DNA of 64,000 nt from Bacteroides fragilis NCTC 9343 (lineage in GTDB: Bacteria; Bacteroidota; Bacteroidia; Bacteroidales; Bacteroidaceae), in the NCBI RefSeq assembly GCF_000025985.1, contig NC_003228.3, forward strand, positions 4,588,001-4,652,000, written 5' to 3'. The notes under the pieces are model-generated. The model saw only the letters and a list, made by a program, of their open reading frames with translations, ran no database searches and was not told the origin of the DNA. The translations under genes and the position numbers were made by a program. Positions 21,542 to 31,825 of this stretch are shown in pieces. Each line of letters begins with the position of its first letter. Position 1 is the first letter of the stretch.

Positions 21542-23378
21542 ACATAATCACTCTATTACTATATTCTTCTGCACGTATCTCATTCTCCGGAGAGAGTTTC
21601 CCTTTTAAATATTGTTCCATCATCAATGCTCCGATCGGTACTCCGTAGACTGCGCCAAAACCACCATTCTCAACATATACGGCGATGGCTATCTTTGGGT
21701 TATTCATGGGAGCAAATCCCATAAAAACGGAGTGGTCATGTCCTCGGTTCTGCGCCGTACCGGTTTTGCCACATACTTCAACGTCCGGTAAAATGGCTCC
21801 TGCTACCCGGCAAGTACCTCCTGTGACCGCAGCACGCATGCCTGTAACCACATCTTCATAGTGTTTCCGGTCGATAGAGGTTTTTCTGGGAACTCGATAG
21901 AGGCTGTCGAGTTGTTCATCTTGAATTTCCTTCACAATATGTGGAGTAATAAAATGTCCCCGATTGGCTATTGTCGCACCCAAATTGGCTATCTGCAAAG
22001 GAGTTGCCAGAATCTCTCCCTGGCCAATTGCGATACTGATCACCGTCAACCCATTCCAACGTCCACGATAGGCCTTGTCATAAAACTGAGCATTAGGAAT
22101 CAATCCCCGCTTTTCACCCGGTAAATCCACCCCGAGTTTATAGCCAAAACCCTGAGACACCATGTGGTCTTTCCATACAGTAATGGCATTTTGTGAGGAG
22201 CCATACTTGCGATCGCCAAACATCCGGAACAAGCCCCAACAAAAATAAGAGTTACATGAAGTCGCAATGGCCGGTATTAGCGGCAACGGCGAACCATGGG
22301 CATGACATCCCACATGCAAACTCCCGTAATTGAACCCATGAGCACAAGGGAAAGCCGGCGTATTGGTCTGAATAATCCCTTCTTGTAAGAAAGTCAGCGC
22401 TTGTGCCGTTTTAAACGTCGATCCCGGAGGATATACTCCCATAATCGAACGGTTTAACAAAGGTTTCATCGGATCTCTCTGGAGCATCAAATGGTTCTTT
22501 CCGCGCTGACGGCCAATCATCAGTCTCGGATCAAAATCGGGTGAAGAAACCATGCAAAGTATTTCTCCCGTCTCCGGTTCGATAGCAACAATACTCCCGA
22601 TTTTATTTTTCAACAAGCGTTCTCCCAACATCTGGAGATCGATATCGATTCCGAGCTTCAGGTTCTTTCCGGGTATCGGACGCTTATCATACTTTCCATC
22701 CATATAATGTCCCTGTATACGTCCATGCGCATCCCTCAACAATACCTCAACGCCCTTTTCACCCCGTAAATAAGATTCATATGATTTTTCAATACCCTGT
22801 TTCCCGATATAGTCTCCCCGGATGTAGTAATCATCATTTTCGATGTCTTTCATTGATACTTCACCAATATCACCAAGCACATGGGCAGCGGAGTTATAGC
22901 TATATTGACGAATGGTACGTCGCTGGATATAGAATCCGTGAAACTTAAATAGCTTCTCCTGAAATACGCCACATTCTTCTGCCGAAAGTTGAGACATGAA
23001 TACCTGATTGGTATAGCGTGAATAACCGGGATTCCTGCGACGATCTTTCATATCGCTCATTATCTTCAGAAACTGTGCACGAGTGATATTCAGCGTCTGG
23101 CACAAGTCGAGTGTATCGAGGTTCTCAACTTCCTTCGGCACCATTGTTATATCATACGCAGGCTGATTAAACACTAACAGTTTATCATTCCGGTCGTACA
23201 TTGCCCCACGTGACGGGTACTGAATCTTATTCAGGAAAGCATTACTGTCGGCATTTTTTTTATAGTCATCAGTAGCTATCTGGAGAGAAAACAGACGCAG
23301 CAGATAAATCAGGACAATAGCCAATGCTACTCCGCCGATCACATATTTCCGTTTCTCTAAAACATAATCTTTTGCCAT
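21522..23378 (-). CDS. mrdA: penicillin-binding protein 2 (transpeptidase)
   Basis: Class B PBP that cross-links peptidoglycan during elongation and pairs with RodA. The 618-residue protein has one N-terminal membrane anchor (~12-32), a dimerisation/pedestal domain, and a transpeptidase domain with all three motifs: S320-T-F-K323, S374-C-N376 and K538-T-G. It follows mreD by 2 bp and overlaps rodA. Motifs are intact, so it should be active and beta-lactam-sensitive in principle. Confidence 0.96.
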   Translation of the reverse strand: MAKDYVLEKRKYVIGGVALAIVLIYLLRLFSLQIATDDYKKNADSNAFLNKIQYPSRGAMYDRNDKLLVFNQPAYDITMVPKEVENLDTLDLCQTLNITRAQFLKIMSDMKDRRRNPGYSRYTNQVFMSQLSAEECGVFQEKLFKFHGFYIQRRTIRQYSYNSAAHVLGDIGEVSMKDIENDDYYIRGDYIGKQGIEKSYESYLRGEKGVEVLLRDAHGRIQGHYMDGKYDKRPIPGKNLKLGIDIDLQMLGERLLKNKIGSIVAIEPETGEILCMVSSPDFDPRLMIGRQRGKNHLMLQRDPMKPLLNRSIMGVYPPGSTFKTAQALTFLQEGIIQTNTPAFPCAHGFNYGSLHVGCHAHGSPLPLIPAIATSCNSYFCWGLFRMFGDRKYGSSQNAITVWKDHMVSQGFGYKLGVDLPGEKRGLIPNAQFYDKAYRGRWNGLTVISIAIGQGEILATPLQIANLGATIANRGHFITPHIVKEIQDEQLDSLYRVPRKTSIDRKHYEDVVTGMRAAVTGGTCRVAGAILPDVEVCGKTGTAQNRGHDHSVFMGFAPMNNPKIAIAVYVENGGFGAVYGVPIGALMMEQYLKGKLSPENEIRAEEYSNRVIMYGNEER

Positions 23379-23380
23379 AC

Positions 23381-23878
23381 CTATCTCCTCACTCCTTCAA
23401 CAGCCATAATACAGGTTATAGTCAAAATGGTGCTCGACACCACCCTTAACAGCAACAACGGTATGCTGGTAAATGAGAAGAACTCAAGAGTCAGTAACAT
23501 AAAATGGTGAACAAAGACACTTACCACCAAATATTTAAGGAAAGAAGCAATTCCCATACTTTTCAGCGAAGGTACGATACTATCCAAAGTATCTCGAGGC
23601 GTAAACAAGCGAAGAAACAACGGACGTAGAAAAGCCAGTAGTACTGTCGCCGCCGCATTCATACCCGGGGTATTAGAAAAGATATCGATGGCAAGCCCCA
23701 TACAGAAACCCCATACCATCAATTCGTTTCGGGAAGTACCGGAGTTAAATTTTAATATAAAATAAACGTATAGAAAAGGAGTAGCCACACCGGCTATGTG
23801 CACATTATTCAAGATCAGCACCTGAAGTAATATCAGACCGACAAACCATCCTACTCTATGTATATAGTTGATAATCAT
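23381..23878 (-). CDS. mreD: rod-shape determining protein MreD
   Basis: A 165-residue hydrophobic protein with about five membrane segments, the size and position expected for MreD between mreC and the PBP2 gene. Sequence conservation in this family is low, so the call rests mainly on context plus the WGFCMGLAIDIFSNTPGMNA segment, which resembles the MreD signature. It overlaps mreC by 4 bp. Confidence 0.88.
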   Translation of the reverse strand: MIINYIHRVGWFVGLILLQVLILNNVHIAGVATPFLYVYFILKFNSGTSRNELMVWGFCMGLAIDIFSNTPGMNAAATVLLAFLRPLFLRLFTPRDTLDSIVPSLKSMGIASFLKYLVVSVFVHHFMLLTLEFFSFTSIPLLLLRVVSSTILTITCIMAVEGVRR

Positions 23879-24720
23879 TGCGCCAAACTCTTTTGTTCCA
23901 ACTCTTTTTGCTCTCTCTGACCAGTTCTTGCAATCACACGCACCTCACTCACCTTACCAAAATCCGTTGCCAGTTTTACCTTCAACAGATAGGAAAGGCC
24001 ATCATTCGAATCGGCCATATCATCTACCGTACCAATCATAATACCTTCAGGAAAAACCGTGGAATAACCACTGGTCACAACTGTATCTCCCAAATTGAAT
24101 TCGGCATGACGAGGCAAATCTTTCAAATAAGCATACCGGGCATCTCCATATTCCCACTTCAGGTAACCGAAATACTCACTACCCACAATTTTACAACTAA
24201 TGCTGGATTTGCTGTTCAACACCGAAATCACCCGGGAATAGTGAGAAGAAGTTTCATATACGATGCCGACCACCCCATTACCGTCGACCACGCCCATCTC
24301 AGGACGGATGCCATCCTTCGATCCCCGATTCAGAGTGATGTAGTTATCTACCAGATTGAGACTGTTATTGATAACCCGGGCTTTGAAGATTTCATAGTCT
24401 GTATCCGACAAGTTTCGGATACTATTCAGCTCGGTTGAGTCAGAGAGATGTTTTACTAATGCATTCTCCAGATTGCGGTTCTGCTGCTCCAACTCCATGA
24501 TGCGATCCAATAAATCCTCATTGACCGACTTCAGATGGAAATAAGAAGTTATTCCACCGGATACTTCATATACTTTGCCGGCAACTACATTGGCCGAACT
24601 GAAATAAACACTGTGTTGGTAGTGGTTAAAGCGAAATAACAAAACAAAACTGATCACCTCCAACAGAATGAAGAGGAACCAGTGATTATATTTCAAAAGA
24701 AAGTTCAGTAAATTCCGCAT
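23875..24720 (-). CDS. mreC: rod-shape determining protein MreC
   Basis: Periplasmic scaffold that links MreB filaments to PBP2. The 281-residue protein has an N-terminal membrane helix (~12-30), a coiled-coil (~60-95, with ELEQQNRNLENALVKHL) and two beta domains with VDGNGVVGIVYETSSHYSRV, typical of MreC. It lies 101 bp downstream of mreB, in a gap with a dyad, and overlaps mreD by 4 bp. Confidence 0.95.
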   Translation of the reverse strand: MRNLLNFLLKYNHWFLFILLEVISFVLLFRFNHYQHSVYFSSANVVAGKVYEVSGGITSYFHLKSVNEDLLDRIMELEQQNRNLENALVKHLSDSTELNSIRNLSDTDYEIFKARVINNSLNLVDNYITLNRGSKDGIRPEMGVVDGNGVVGIVYETSSHYSRVISVLNSKSSISCKIVGSEYFGYLKWEYGDARYAYLKDLPRHAEFNLGDTVVTSGYSTVFPEGIMIGTVDDMADSNDGLSYLLKVKLATDFGKVSEVRVIARTGQREQKELEQKSLAQ

Positions 24721-24739
24721 AAAGACATATAAGTTACAA

Positions 24740-24814
24740 ACTACGATCTACGAGCCACAAGTTCGTGCAGCAACTTACGCAACTGCCTCTCACTTATAGC
24801 TCGTAAACCGTAGT
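24740..24814. repeat. long imperfect dyad in the mreB-mreC gap
   Basis: ACTACGATCTACGAGC (24740-24755) is complementary at 13 of 16 positions to GCTCGTAAACCGTAGT (24799-24814). The transcript between mreB and mreC can thus fold into one long hairpin with further short repeats in the loop. Confidence 0.65.
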
Positions 24815-24821
24815 CAATTAT

Positions 24822-25844
24822 TTATCTCATCAAGAATGAGAAACGGTCTACATTCTTCAATGCAACCCCTGTACCTTTAGCTACTGCATGCAACGGGTCT
24901 TCTGCAATGTGGAAAGGAATATTTATCTTATCAGTCAGACGTTTGTCCAAGCCACGAAGCAGCGCTCCACCACCGGCCAAATAGATTCCATTATGCACAA
25001 TATCGGCATACAGTTCAGGAGGTGTATTCTCTAACGCACTCAGAATAGCTGTTTCTATCTTCGAGATTGATTTCTCAAGACAGTGTGCCACTTCCTGGTA
25101 GCATACCGGCACTTCCATCGGAAGTGCAGTGATACGGTTCGGTCCGTGAACGATATAATCTTCAGGAGCATCCTCACCCAGTTCGGTCAAAGCAGCACCC
25201 ACATTTATCTTAATACGTTCGGCCATACGCTCACTGACTTTCACGTTATGCTGACGGCTCATGTATTCCTGAATATCGGCAGTCAGATCATCTCCCGCTA
25301 TACGAATAGAGTTGTTCGAAACAATACCTCCCAATGAAATTACAGCAATCTCGGTAGAACCACCACCTATATCAACAATCATGTTTCCTTCCGGTGCTTC
25401 TACATCAATACCGATACCGATAGCCGCAGCCATAGGTTCAAATACCAGATAGACATCACGTCCGCCGGCATGTTCGGCAGAGTCACGGACAGCACGAAGT
25501 TCAACTTCCGTACTACCCGAAGGCACTCCGATCACCATACGAAGCGATGGAGAGAAAAGGCGGTTACGAGTATTTACCTGTTTGATCAGTCCGCGCATCA
25601 TCTGCTCGCAAGCATAGAAGTCGGCAATCACTCCGTCGCGCAACGGGCGGATGGTACGAATATTCTCGTGCGTCTTTTCGTGCATCAGCTTGGCCTTTTC
25701 ACCTACAGCAATCATCTTGTCTGTCCGACGGTCAAGGGCCACCACCGAAGGCTCATCTACTACAATCTTACCACCGGTAATAATGATAGTATTGGCCGTA
25801 CCGAGGTCCATTGCTATTTCTTGTGTAAAAGAGAATAATCCCAT
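24822..25844 (-). CDS. mreB: rod-shape determining protein MreB
   Basis: Actin-like filament protein that guides cell-wall elongation. The 340-residue protein has the actin-fold nucleotide motifs: DLGTANT near residue 13, IVDIGGGSTEIAV, and GIYLAGGGALLRGLDK near the C-terminus. The N-terminus MGLFSFTQEI is a probable membrane-binding amphipathic segment. It heads the mreB-mreC-mreD-mrdA-rodA cluster and lies 74 bp after purH on the same strand. Confidence 0.97.
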   Translation of the reverse strand: MGLFSFTQEIAMDLGTANTIIITGGKIVVDEPSVVALDRRTDKMIAVGEKAKLMHEKTHENIRTIRPLRDGVIADFYACEQMMRGLIKQVNTRNRLFSPSLRMVIGVPSGSTEVELRAVRDSAEHAGGRDVYLVFEPMAAAIGIGIDVEAPEGNMIVDIGGGSTEIAVISLGGIVSNNSIRIAGDDLTADIQEYMSRQHNVKVSERMAERIKINVGAALTELGEDAPEDYIVHGPNRITALPMEVPVCYQEVAHCLEKSISKIETAILSALENTPPELYADIVHNGIYLAGGGALLRGLDKRLTDKINIPFHIAEDPLHAVAKGTGVALKNVDRFSFLMR

Positions 25845-25918
25845 AATGAATAAATTTCTAATGCGTCAATATACCAGTGTGCCCATAACGGGTTGTCCGG
25901 CATACAACAAGTTTTTAA

Positions 25919-27442
25919 TTAGTGCTTAAAGTGGCGGATACCCGTTGTAACCATTGCCATGCCATGTTCGTTGCAATAGTCAAATGTCAACTGGTCTTTC
26001 ACCGAACCGCCCGGCTGGATCACAGCTGTCACACCTTCCTTATCCGCAATTTCCACACAATCGGGGAAAGGGAAGAAAGCATCCGATGCCATCACCGCAC
26101 CCTGCAAATCGAAACCAAACGACTTAGCTTTTTCGATAGCTTGTTTCAGTGCATCCACACGTGAAGTCTGTCCCACACCGCTTGCCAGCAATTGTTTTCC
26201 TTTGGCCAAAACAATGGCATTCGACTTACTGTTTTTTACTATTTTATTAGCAAACAGCATATCTTCTACCTCTTCCGGTGTCGGAGCTTTATCAGTTACC
26301 GTTTTCAGGTCTGCAGTTGTTTCAATATTCAAGTCTCTGTCCTGAACCAATACACCATTCAATAAAGAACGGAATTGCTTTCTCGGCAATTTAGCCTCTT
26401 TACGAACCAAAATGATACGATTCTTTTTCTGTCCCAGAATTTCGAGTGCATCTACATCGTAATCAGGAGCAATCACAACTTCAAAGAAGATTTTATTGAT
26501 CTCTTCCGCTGTCTCTTTATCAATAACCGCATTCGTGATCAGCACTCCCCCAAAGGCAGATACCGGATCACCGGCCAACGCGTCTTTCCATGCTTCGAGT
26601 ACAGTAGGACGAGAAGCCAGCCCACAAGCATTATTATGCTTCAGAATAGCAAATGTGACATCGTCAAACTCATCGATCAAATCGACAGCGGCATTGATGT
26701 CAAGCAGGTTGTTATAAGAGATCTCTTTTCCATGAATCTGATCGAACATCTCATCCAGGTTTCCATAGAAATATCCCTTCTGATGTGGATTTTCGCCATA
26801 ACGCAACGTCTTCTGGCTATTGGCAGAGCAACGGAAAGCAGAACCCTCTTCAGCATCAAAATAGTTGAAGATAGCCGAATCATAGTGTGAAGATACGGCA
26901 AATGCCTCTTTAGCCATCCAACGACGTTCTTCAAGAGAAGAAGTGGCCCCGTGCTCCATCAACATATCGAGCAAAGGTTTATATTGAGCTTGTGAAGCAA
27001 CAATAATTACGTCATTGAAGTTTTTGGCAGCGGCACGAATCAAAGAGATTCCGCCTATATCAATTTTTTCGATAATAGCAGCCTCATCAGCACCCGAAGC
27101 AACAGTCGCTTCAAACGGATAGAGGTCTACAATAACCAGGTCGATTTCAGGGATTTCATATTTCTCAATCTGCTGGATGTCTTGTTCCAGTCCACGGCGG
27201 CAAAGAATTCCTCCGAATATTTTCGGATGCAGCGTCTTCACTCTACCACCCAAAATAGAAGGATACGAAGTCAAATCTTCGACAGCCTTACAGGGATAGC
27301 CCAGCGATTCAATAAACTGACGAGTTCCGCCTGTTGACAGGAACTCTACTCCTTCTTCATGCAGTTTGGTAATGATTTCATCCAAACCTTCTTTGTGATA
27401 AACCGATACCAAAGCGGTTTTTATTCTTTTAGACTCAGACAT
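25919..27442 (-). CDS. purH: bifunctional AICAR transformylase / IMP cyclohydrolase
   Basis: Catalyses the last two steps of IMP synthesis. From the chosen ATG the protein has 507 residues. The N-terminal MGS-like cyclohydrolase domain begins KTALVSVYHKEGLDEI, and the C-terminal transformylase domain has the conserved KHNNACG motif and ends with the family's ...GIRHFKH. The frame opens 10 codons earlier at 27472, which overlaps a TAACTTTG -7 element on the minus strand (27470-27477), so the downstream start fits better. Confidence 0.96.
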   Translation of the reverse strand: MSESKRIKTALVSVYHKEGLDEIITKLHEEGVEFLSTGGTRQFIESLGYPCKAVEDLTSYPSILGGRVKTLHPKIFGGILCRRGLEQDIQQIEKYEIPEIDLVIVDLYPFEATVASGADEAAIIEKIDIGGISLIRAAAKNFNDVIIVASQAQYKPLLDMLMEHGATSSLEERRWMAKEAFAVSSHYDSAIFNYFDAEEGSAFRCSANSQKTLRYGENPHQKGYFYGNLDEMFDQIHGKEISYNNLLDINAAVDLIDEFDDVTFAILKHNNACGLASRPTVLEAWKDALAGDPVSAFGGVLITNAVIDKETAEEINKIFFEVVIAPDYDVDALEILGQKKNRIILVRKEAKLPRKQFRSLLNGVLVQDRDLNIETTADLKTVTDKAPTPEEVEDMLFANKIVKNSKSNAIVLAKGKQLLASGVGQTSRVDALKQAIEKAKSFGFDLQGAVMASDAFFPFPDCVEIADKEGVTAVIQPGGSVKDQLTFDYCNEHGMAMVTTGIRHFKH

Positions 27443-27523
27443 TGATTTGCTTATTAAGTATTTGGTGCGCAAAGTTACGAAATATTGTTTATCGTACGTA
27501 ATAAATAAGGTGTGAATTATTAA

Positions 27524-27561
27524 TAAAAAAGCGCTGACTCACAATTGAATGAGTCAGCGCC
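27524..27561 (-). terminator. terminator of the M13 peptidase gene
   Basis: Perfect 11-bp arms GCGCTGACTCA (27531-27541) and TGAGTCAGCGC (27550-27560). On the minus strand the stem is followed by six T residues. Confidence 0.92.
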
Positions 27562-27593
27562 ATTTTTACTTTTATTTTATTTGCAACAATCTA

Positions 27594-29627
27594 TTACCAA
27601 ATTGACACCCGCTTATCTACCGGCAAGTACATCGGATCTTTTTCAGTAATATTGAAAGCTTCATACCATGCACCGATTTGAGGCAGTGCTCCATCTACAC
27701 GCCATTTACCCAACGAATGCGGATCGGTCTTCGTACGCTTCAGGATTTCTTCAGGACGGATGTTTCCGGCCCACACATTGGCATAAGACAAGAAGAAGCG
27801 CTGTTCGGGTGTAAATCCGTTTTCAATTTTCAGCGGAGCCGCAGCCGTCGCTTTTTTGAATGCCTGATATGATACCTGAAGTCCACCGTGATCGGCAATG
27901 TTTTCGCCTAAAGTAAACTCTCCATTGGCATGAACACCGGGAGCTACTTCAATACTGTCGAAGAAGTTAGCCATCACCGCCGCACGAGCCTCAAAGTTCT
28001 TGGCATCTTCTGCCGTCCACCAATCTTTCAAGTTACCATCCTTATCATACTGACGACCCTGATCATCAAATCCATGGGTCATTTCATGTCCGATAACTAC
28101 ACCAATCGCTCCATAATTGAAGGCATCATCCGCATTCATATCAAAGAAAGGATATTGAAGTATACCGGCCGGGAAACAGATCTCATTCGTCGTTGGATTG
28201 TAATATGCATTTACTGTCTGCGGAGTCATATACCACTCGTCCTTATCGACCGGTTTACCATATTTGCCGATCATCTCGTTGTAACTCCACTGGTTGGCAC
28301 GCTCAATGTTGGCCCAATATGAATCATCCTTTATTTCCAGAGAAGAGTAGTCTTTCCACTTATCCGGATACCCGATCTTGACATGGAAAGTCGCCAGTTT
28401 TTCAAGTGCTTTTTCTTTGGTCTCTTCACCCATCCAGCTCAGCCCCTTGATGCGCTCTCCCAAAGATTCCTGCAAATTCTTGACCAGCGCTACCATACGC
28501 TCCTTAGCCGCAGCAGGGAAATACTTCTCTACATACATCTGTCCGACAGCCTCGCCCAATGAACCATCAACAGTGCTGACAGCACGCTTCCAACGAGGTT
28601 GCATCTCTTTCTTACCCGACATGGTACGGCCATAGAAATCAAAATCCTGGGCTATAAAGTCGTCACTCAGATAGTTGGCAGCCGAATTGATCAGATTCCA
28701 CTGCAAGTACAAAATCTGGTCCTCGAGTGATACCGTATCGATGATGGCATTCACCTCCTTCAATGCATCAGGCTGACCAATATTAACTTCTTTCAGGTTA
28801 TTCAGTCCGGCAGTTGAGAAAAATACATCCCATGCAAAAGAAGGATACTCTTTTTGCAATTCTTCCAAAGTCTTCTTATTATAGTTGGCATGCGGATCAC
28901 GCAATTCTACTTGCGAACGTGCCGACTGGGCCAGGCGAGTCTCGATATTCATCACTGCTTTCACAGCTTTCCGGGCAGTAGCTTCATCATATCCGGCCAG
29001 TTGGAACATCTTACTTACATGCTGCTGGTATTTATCACGAATTTCTTTCGTCTGCGCATCATCCTCCAAATAATAATCCCGTTCGCCCATGCCCAGGCCA
29101 CCTTGCATGGTATGCACCATATTTTCATTGCTATTCATGTCATCAGCACTGACATACAGAATGAAGTACGGATACATCCCTCTCTTCTGCATTTCTACAA
29201 TCAACGGATAGATTTCAGCTTTATCTTTGATGGCACCTATTTTCTCCAGTTCGGGTTTAATGGGGGCAGCGCCTTCCTTATTCAGTTTTACGCTGTCCAT
29301 AGCTATATTATAAAGTTCACCGACTTTCTGTGCAATGCTGCCGGCTTCATGTTTTTCGGCAGCCAGCCCTTCAATCAGTCCTCGCAACTGCTGACGGTTG
29401 TTTTCGGCGAGCATATCGAATGAACCGAAACGTGAATACTCATCTGTCAGAGGATGGTTTTTCATCCATCCGCCACAAGCATACTGATAAAAACTGGTGC
29501 CCGGCAGGGCAGTTGTGTCAAGGTTGGCAAGGTCAATGCCGGACGTAAGTACGGCCTCTTTCTTACTGTTGCATCCTGTTGCCATACAACAGATTGCAAG
29601 AATTGGTAAATACTTAATTACTTTCAT
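27594..29627 (-). CDS. M13-family zinc endopeptidase lipoprotein (PepO/neprilysin-like)
   Basis: A 677-residue M13 metallopeptidase. The signal sequence ends in a lipobox with C19 (CCMATGC), so it is probably lipid-anchored facing the periplasm or surface. Catalytic signatures are complete: NAYYNP, zinc motif HEMTH in VIGHEMTHGFDD, and GENIADHGG with the third zinc ligand. The C-terminus ends SIW, close to the family's usual CxVW but without the cysteine, as is common in bacterial members. It probably cleaves peptides released in the envelope; the substrate is unknown. Confidence 0.95.
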   Translation of the reverse strand: MKVIKYLPILAICCMATGCNSKKEAVLTSGIDLANLDTTALPGTSFYQYACGGWMKNHPLTDEYSRFGSFDMLAENNRQQLRGLIEGLAAEKHEAGSIAQKVGELYNIAMDSVKLNKEGAAPIKPELEKIGAIKDKAEIYPLIVEMQKRGMYPYFILYVSADDMNSNENMVHTMQGGLGMGERDYYLEDDAQTKEIRDKYQQHVSKMFQLAGYDEATARKAVKAVMNIETRLAQSARSQVELRDPHANYNKKTLEELQKEYPSFAWDVFFSTAGLNNLKEVNIGQPDALKEVNAIIDTVSLEDQILYLQWNLINSAANYLSDDFIAQDFDFYGRTMSGKKEMQPRWKRAVSTVDGSLGEAVGQMYVEKYFPAAAKERMVALVKNLQESLGERIKGLSWMGEETKEKALEKLATFHVKIGYPDKWKDYSSLEIKDDSYWANIERANQWSYNEMIGKYGKPVDKDEWYMTPQTVNAYYNPTTNEICFPAGILQYPFFDMNADDAFNYGAIGVVIGHEMTHGFDDQGRQYDKDGNLKDWWTAEDAKNFEARAAVMANFFDSIEVAPGVHANGEFTLGENIADHGGLQVSYQAFKKATAAAPLKIENGFTPEQRFFLSYANVWAGNIRPEEILKRTKTDPHSLGKWRVDGALPQIGAWYEAFNITEKDPMYLPVDKRVSIW

Positions 29628-29642
29628 ACACTTAATAAACTA

Positions 29643-31598
29643 TTATTTTTCATTCATCTCTTCCAACTCCATCGAAACGCGCTCCCACTCTTCCACCGTA
29701 TGGTCAAGTTGCTGTTTCAGTTTTTGGTGTTGTTCATATAGCGACATGTCCGAAGCACCATCGGGCGTAGCCATCTTTTCTTCAAGAATAGCAATAGCCG
29801 ACTCTGTCTGTTCGATAGCAGCTTCACAGTCTGCTACCAGGCGCTCCAGTTTCTTTATTTTTTTATTGAGTTCTTTTTGAGCCTCGTATGATAACTTATT
29901 CTCGGATATTCCTTCTTCGGCTCCTTCCTCTTTCTTACCGTTTGCGGGCGAGGCGGATGACGGATTCGCCTTCTGAAGTTCATTCAGGTTCTCTATTTTC
30001 TTCTTTTGAAGAAAATCATAGATACCTCCCAAATGCTCTTTCACCACGCCACCACCAAACTCATATACTTTAGTCGCAAGTCCATCCAAAAAATCACGGT
30101 CATGACTAACTATAATCACCGTTCCGTCAAACTCTCGGATAGCCTCTTTCAGCACATCCTTCGAACGCATATCCAAATGATTGGTAGGCTCGTCGAGAAT
30201 CAGGAAGTTGACAGGTTCCAAAAGCAACTTTATCATTGCCAGACGTGTACGCTCACCTCCCGAAAGCACTTTCACCTTCTTATCCGATGCCTCTCCACCA
30301 AACATAAAGGCTCCCAGAATATCACGTATTTTCAGACGGATATCTCCCACTGCCACCCGGTCGATAGTATCGAAGACCGTTAGATTCTCATCCAACATCT
30401 GTGCCTGGTTCTGGGCAAAATATCCAATCTGCACATTGTGCCCCAGTGTAAGTTTACCCTCATAATCAATCTCACTCATGATACACTTCACAAGGGTAGA
30501 CTTACCTTCACCGTTCTTTCCTACAAAGGCCACTTTTTCACCACGATTAATGGTCAGGTTGACATCATGGAAGACAACGTGTGCCCCATAGGCCTTTTTC
30601 ACGTCTTCGCAGATCACCGGGTAGTTTCCGCTACGGCTGGAACAGACAAACTTTAATCTCAATGCGGAGTTATCCACTTCGTCAACCTCAATCCGTTCTA
30701 TCTTTTCCAGTTGCTTCATGCGGCTCTGCACCTGCACAGCCTTCGTTGCTTTGTAACGGAAGCGCTCGATAAACGCCTCTGTATCCTCAATCTGTTTCTG
30801 CTGATTCTCATAAGCACGCAACTGCTGCTCACGACGCTCCTGACGCAAAACGATATACTCATCATATTTCACTTTATAATCGTATATCTGCCCACAAGTA
30901 ATTTCGATGGTACGAGTGGTTACATTGTTTAAAAAGGCCCGGTCATGGCTGACCAGCACCACTGCATTGGCACGGGTAGAGAGGAAAGTCTCCAGCCATT
31001 GGATACTCTCGATGTCCAAATGGTTGGTCGGCTCGTCAAGAAGCAGCACATCCGGTTTCCTGAGCAGAAGTTTGGCCAGTTCGATTCTCATACGCCATCC
31101 TCCGGAAAACTCACTGGTCGGACGATTAAAATCTTCCCGGCTGAATCCCAATCCTATCAGCGTACGCTCTATCTCCGCATGAAAGTTAGTGCCTCCCATC
31201 ATCAGGAAGCGGTCATTCTCATGCGTGAAACGGTCTATTAGTTTATGATACTCTTCCGAATCATAATCGGTTCGGTCAGCCAATTCCTGATTCATGCGTT
31301 CCAGGTCGGCCTGTAATTCAAAAATATGTTCAAATGCCAATTCCGCCTCTTCCATCACGGTATGGTTATCGGCAAGAATCATCACCTGTGGCAAATAGCC
31401 GATCGTTACATCACGCGGAATAGCTATAACACCTCGTGTAGGACTTTGCAATCCGGCCAAGATCTTCAACATAGTTGATTTCCCGGCACCGTTTTTACCC
31501 ACCAGGGCTATTCGATCTTTTTTATTAATGACATAACTAACGTCCTCAAACAATGGTGTGGCGTTAAATTCTACTGTTAATCCTTCTACTGAAATCAC
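29643..31598 (-). CDS. ABC-F family ATPase
   Basis: A 651-residue soluble protein with two ABC domains and no membrane segments. The P-loops are GKNGAGKS at 34-41 and a second GKNGEGKS in the other half. Signatures are FSGGWRMRIELAKLL and LSGGERTRLAMIKLL, and Walker B VLLLDEPTNHLD and FLILDEPTNHLD. A charged linker joins the halves and a C-terminal coiled coil (~580-650) is present. ABC-F proteins act on the ribosome in translation, some giving antibiotic protection; this one looks like a housekeeping Uup/YdiF-type member. It is 15 bp upstream of the peptidase gene. Confidence 0.93.
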   Translation of the reverse strand: MISVEGLTVEFNATPLFEDVSYVINKKDRIALVGKNGAGKSTMLKILAGLQSPTRGVIAIPRDVTIGYLPQVMILADNHTVMEEAELAFEHIFELQADLERMNQELADRTDYDSEEYHKLIDRFTHENDRFLMMGGTNFHAEIERTLIGLGFSREDFNRPTSEFSGGWRMRIELAKLLLRKPDVLLLDEPTNHLDIESIQWLETFLSTRANAVVLVSHDRAFLNNVTTRTIEITCGQIYDYKVKYDEYIVLRQERREQQLRAYENQQKQIEDTEAFIERFRYKATKAVQVQSRMKQLEKIERIEVDEVDNSALRLKFVCSSRSGNYPVICEDVKKAYGAHVVFHDVNLTINRGEKVAFVGKNGEGKSTLVKCIMSEIDYEGKLTLGHNVQIGYFAQNQAQMLDENLTVFDTIDRVAVGDIRLKIRDILGAFMFGGEASDKKVKVLSGGERTRLAMIKLLLEPVNFLILDEPTNHLDMRSKDVLKEAIREFDGTVIIVSHDRDFLDGLATKVYEFGGGVVKEHLGGIYDFLQKKKIENLNELQKANPSSASPANGKKEEGAEEGISENKLSYEAQKELNKKIKKLERLVADCEAAIEQTESAIAILEEKMATPDGASDMSLYEQHQKLKQQLDHTVEEWERVSMELEEMNEK

Positions 31599-31825
31599 TT
31601 CTTTCTATAAATAAGGGAATTGAGGCAGCAAAGATACTCATTTATACAGACTGCGAAAAAAGAAACGGAATAAATATACACCCCCTCTAAAACTGAAAGC
31701 CAAACAGACATACACTACAAAACACGATGAAATGATCTACCTCACAATGATCATTCATGTAGCAGTATGAGACAGAACAGAAAGACAACACCCGATTACT
31801 CTAAATATACTGATAAAAAGACTTA

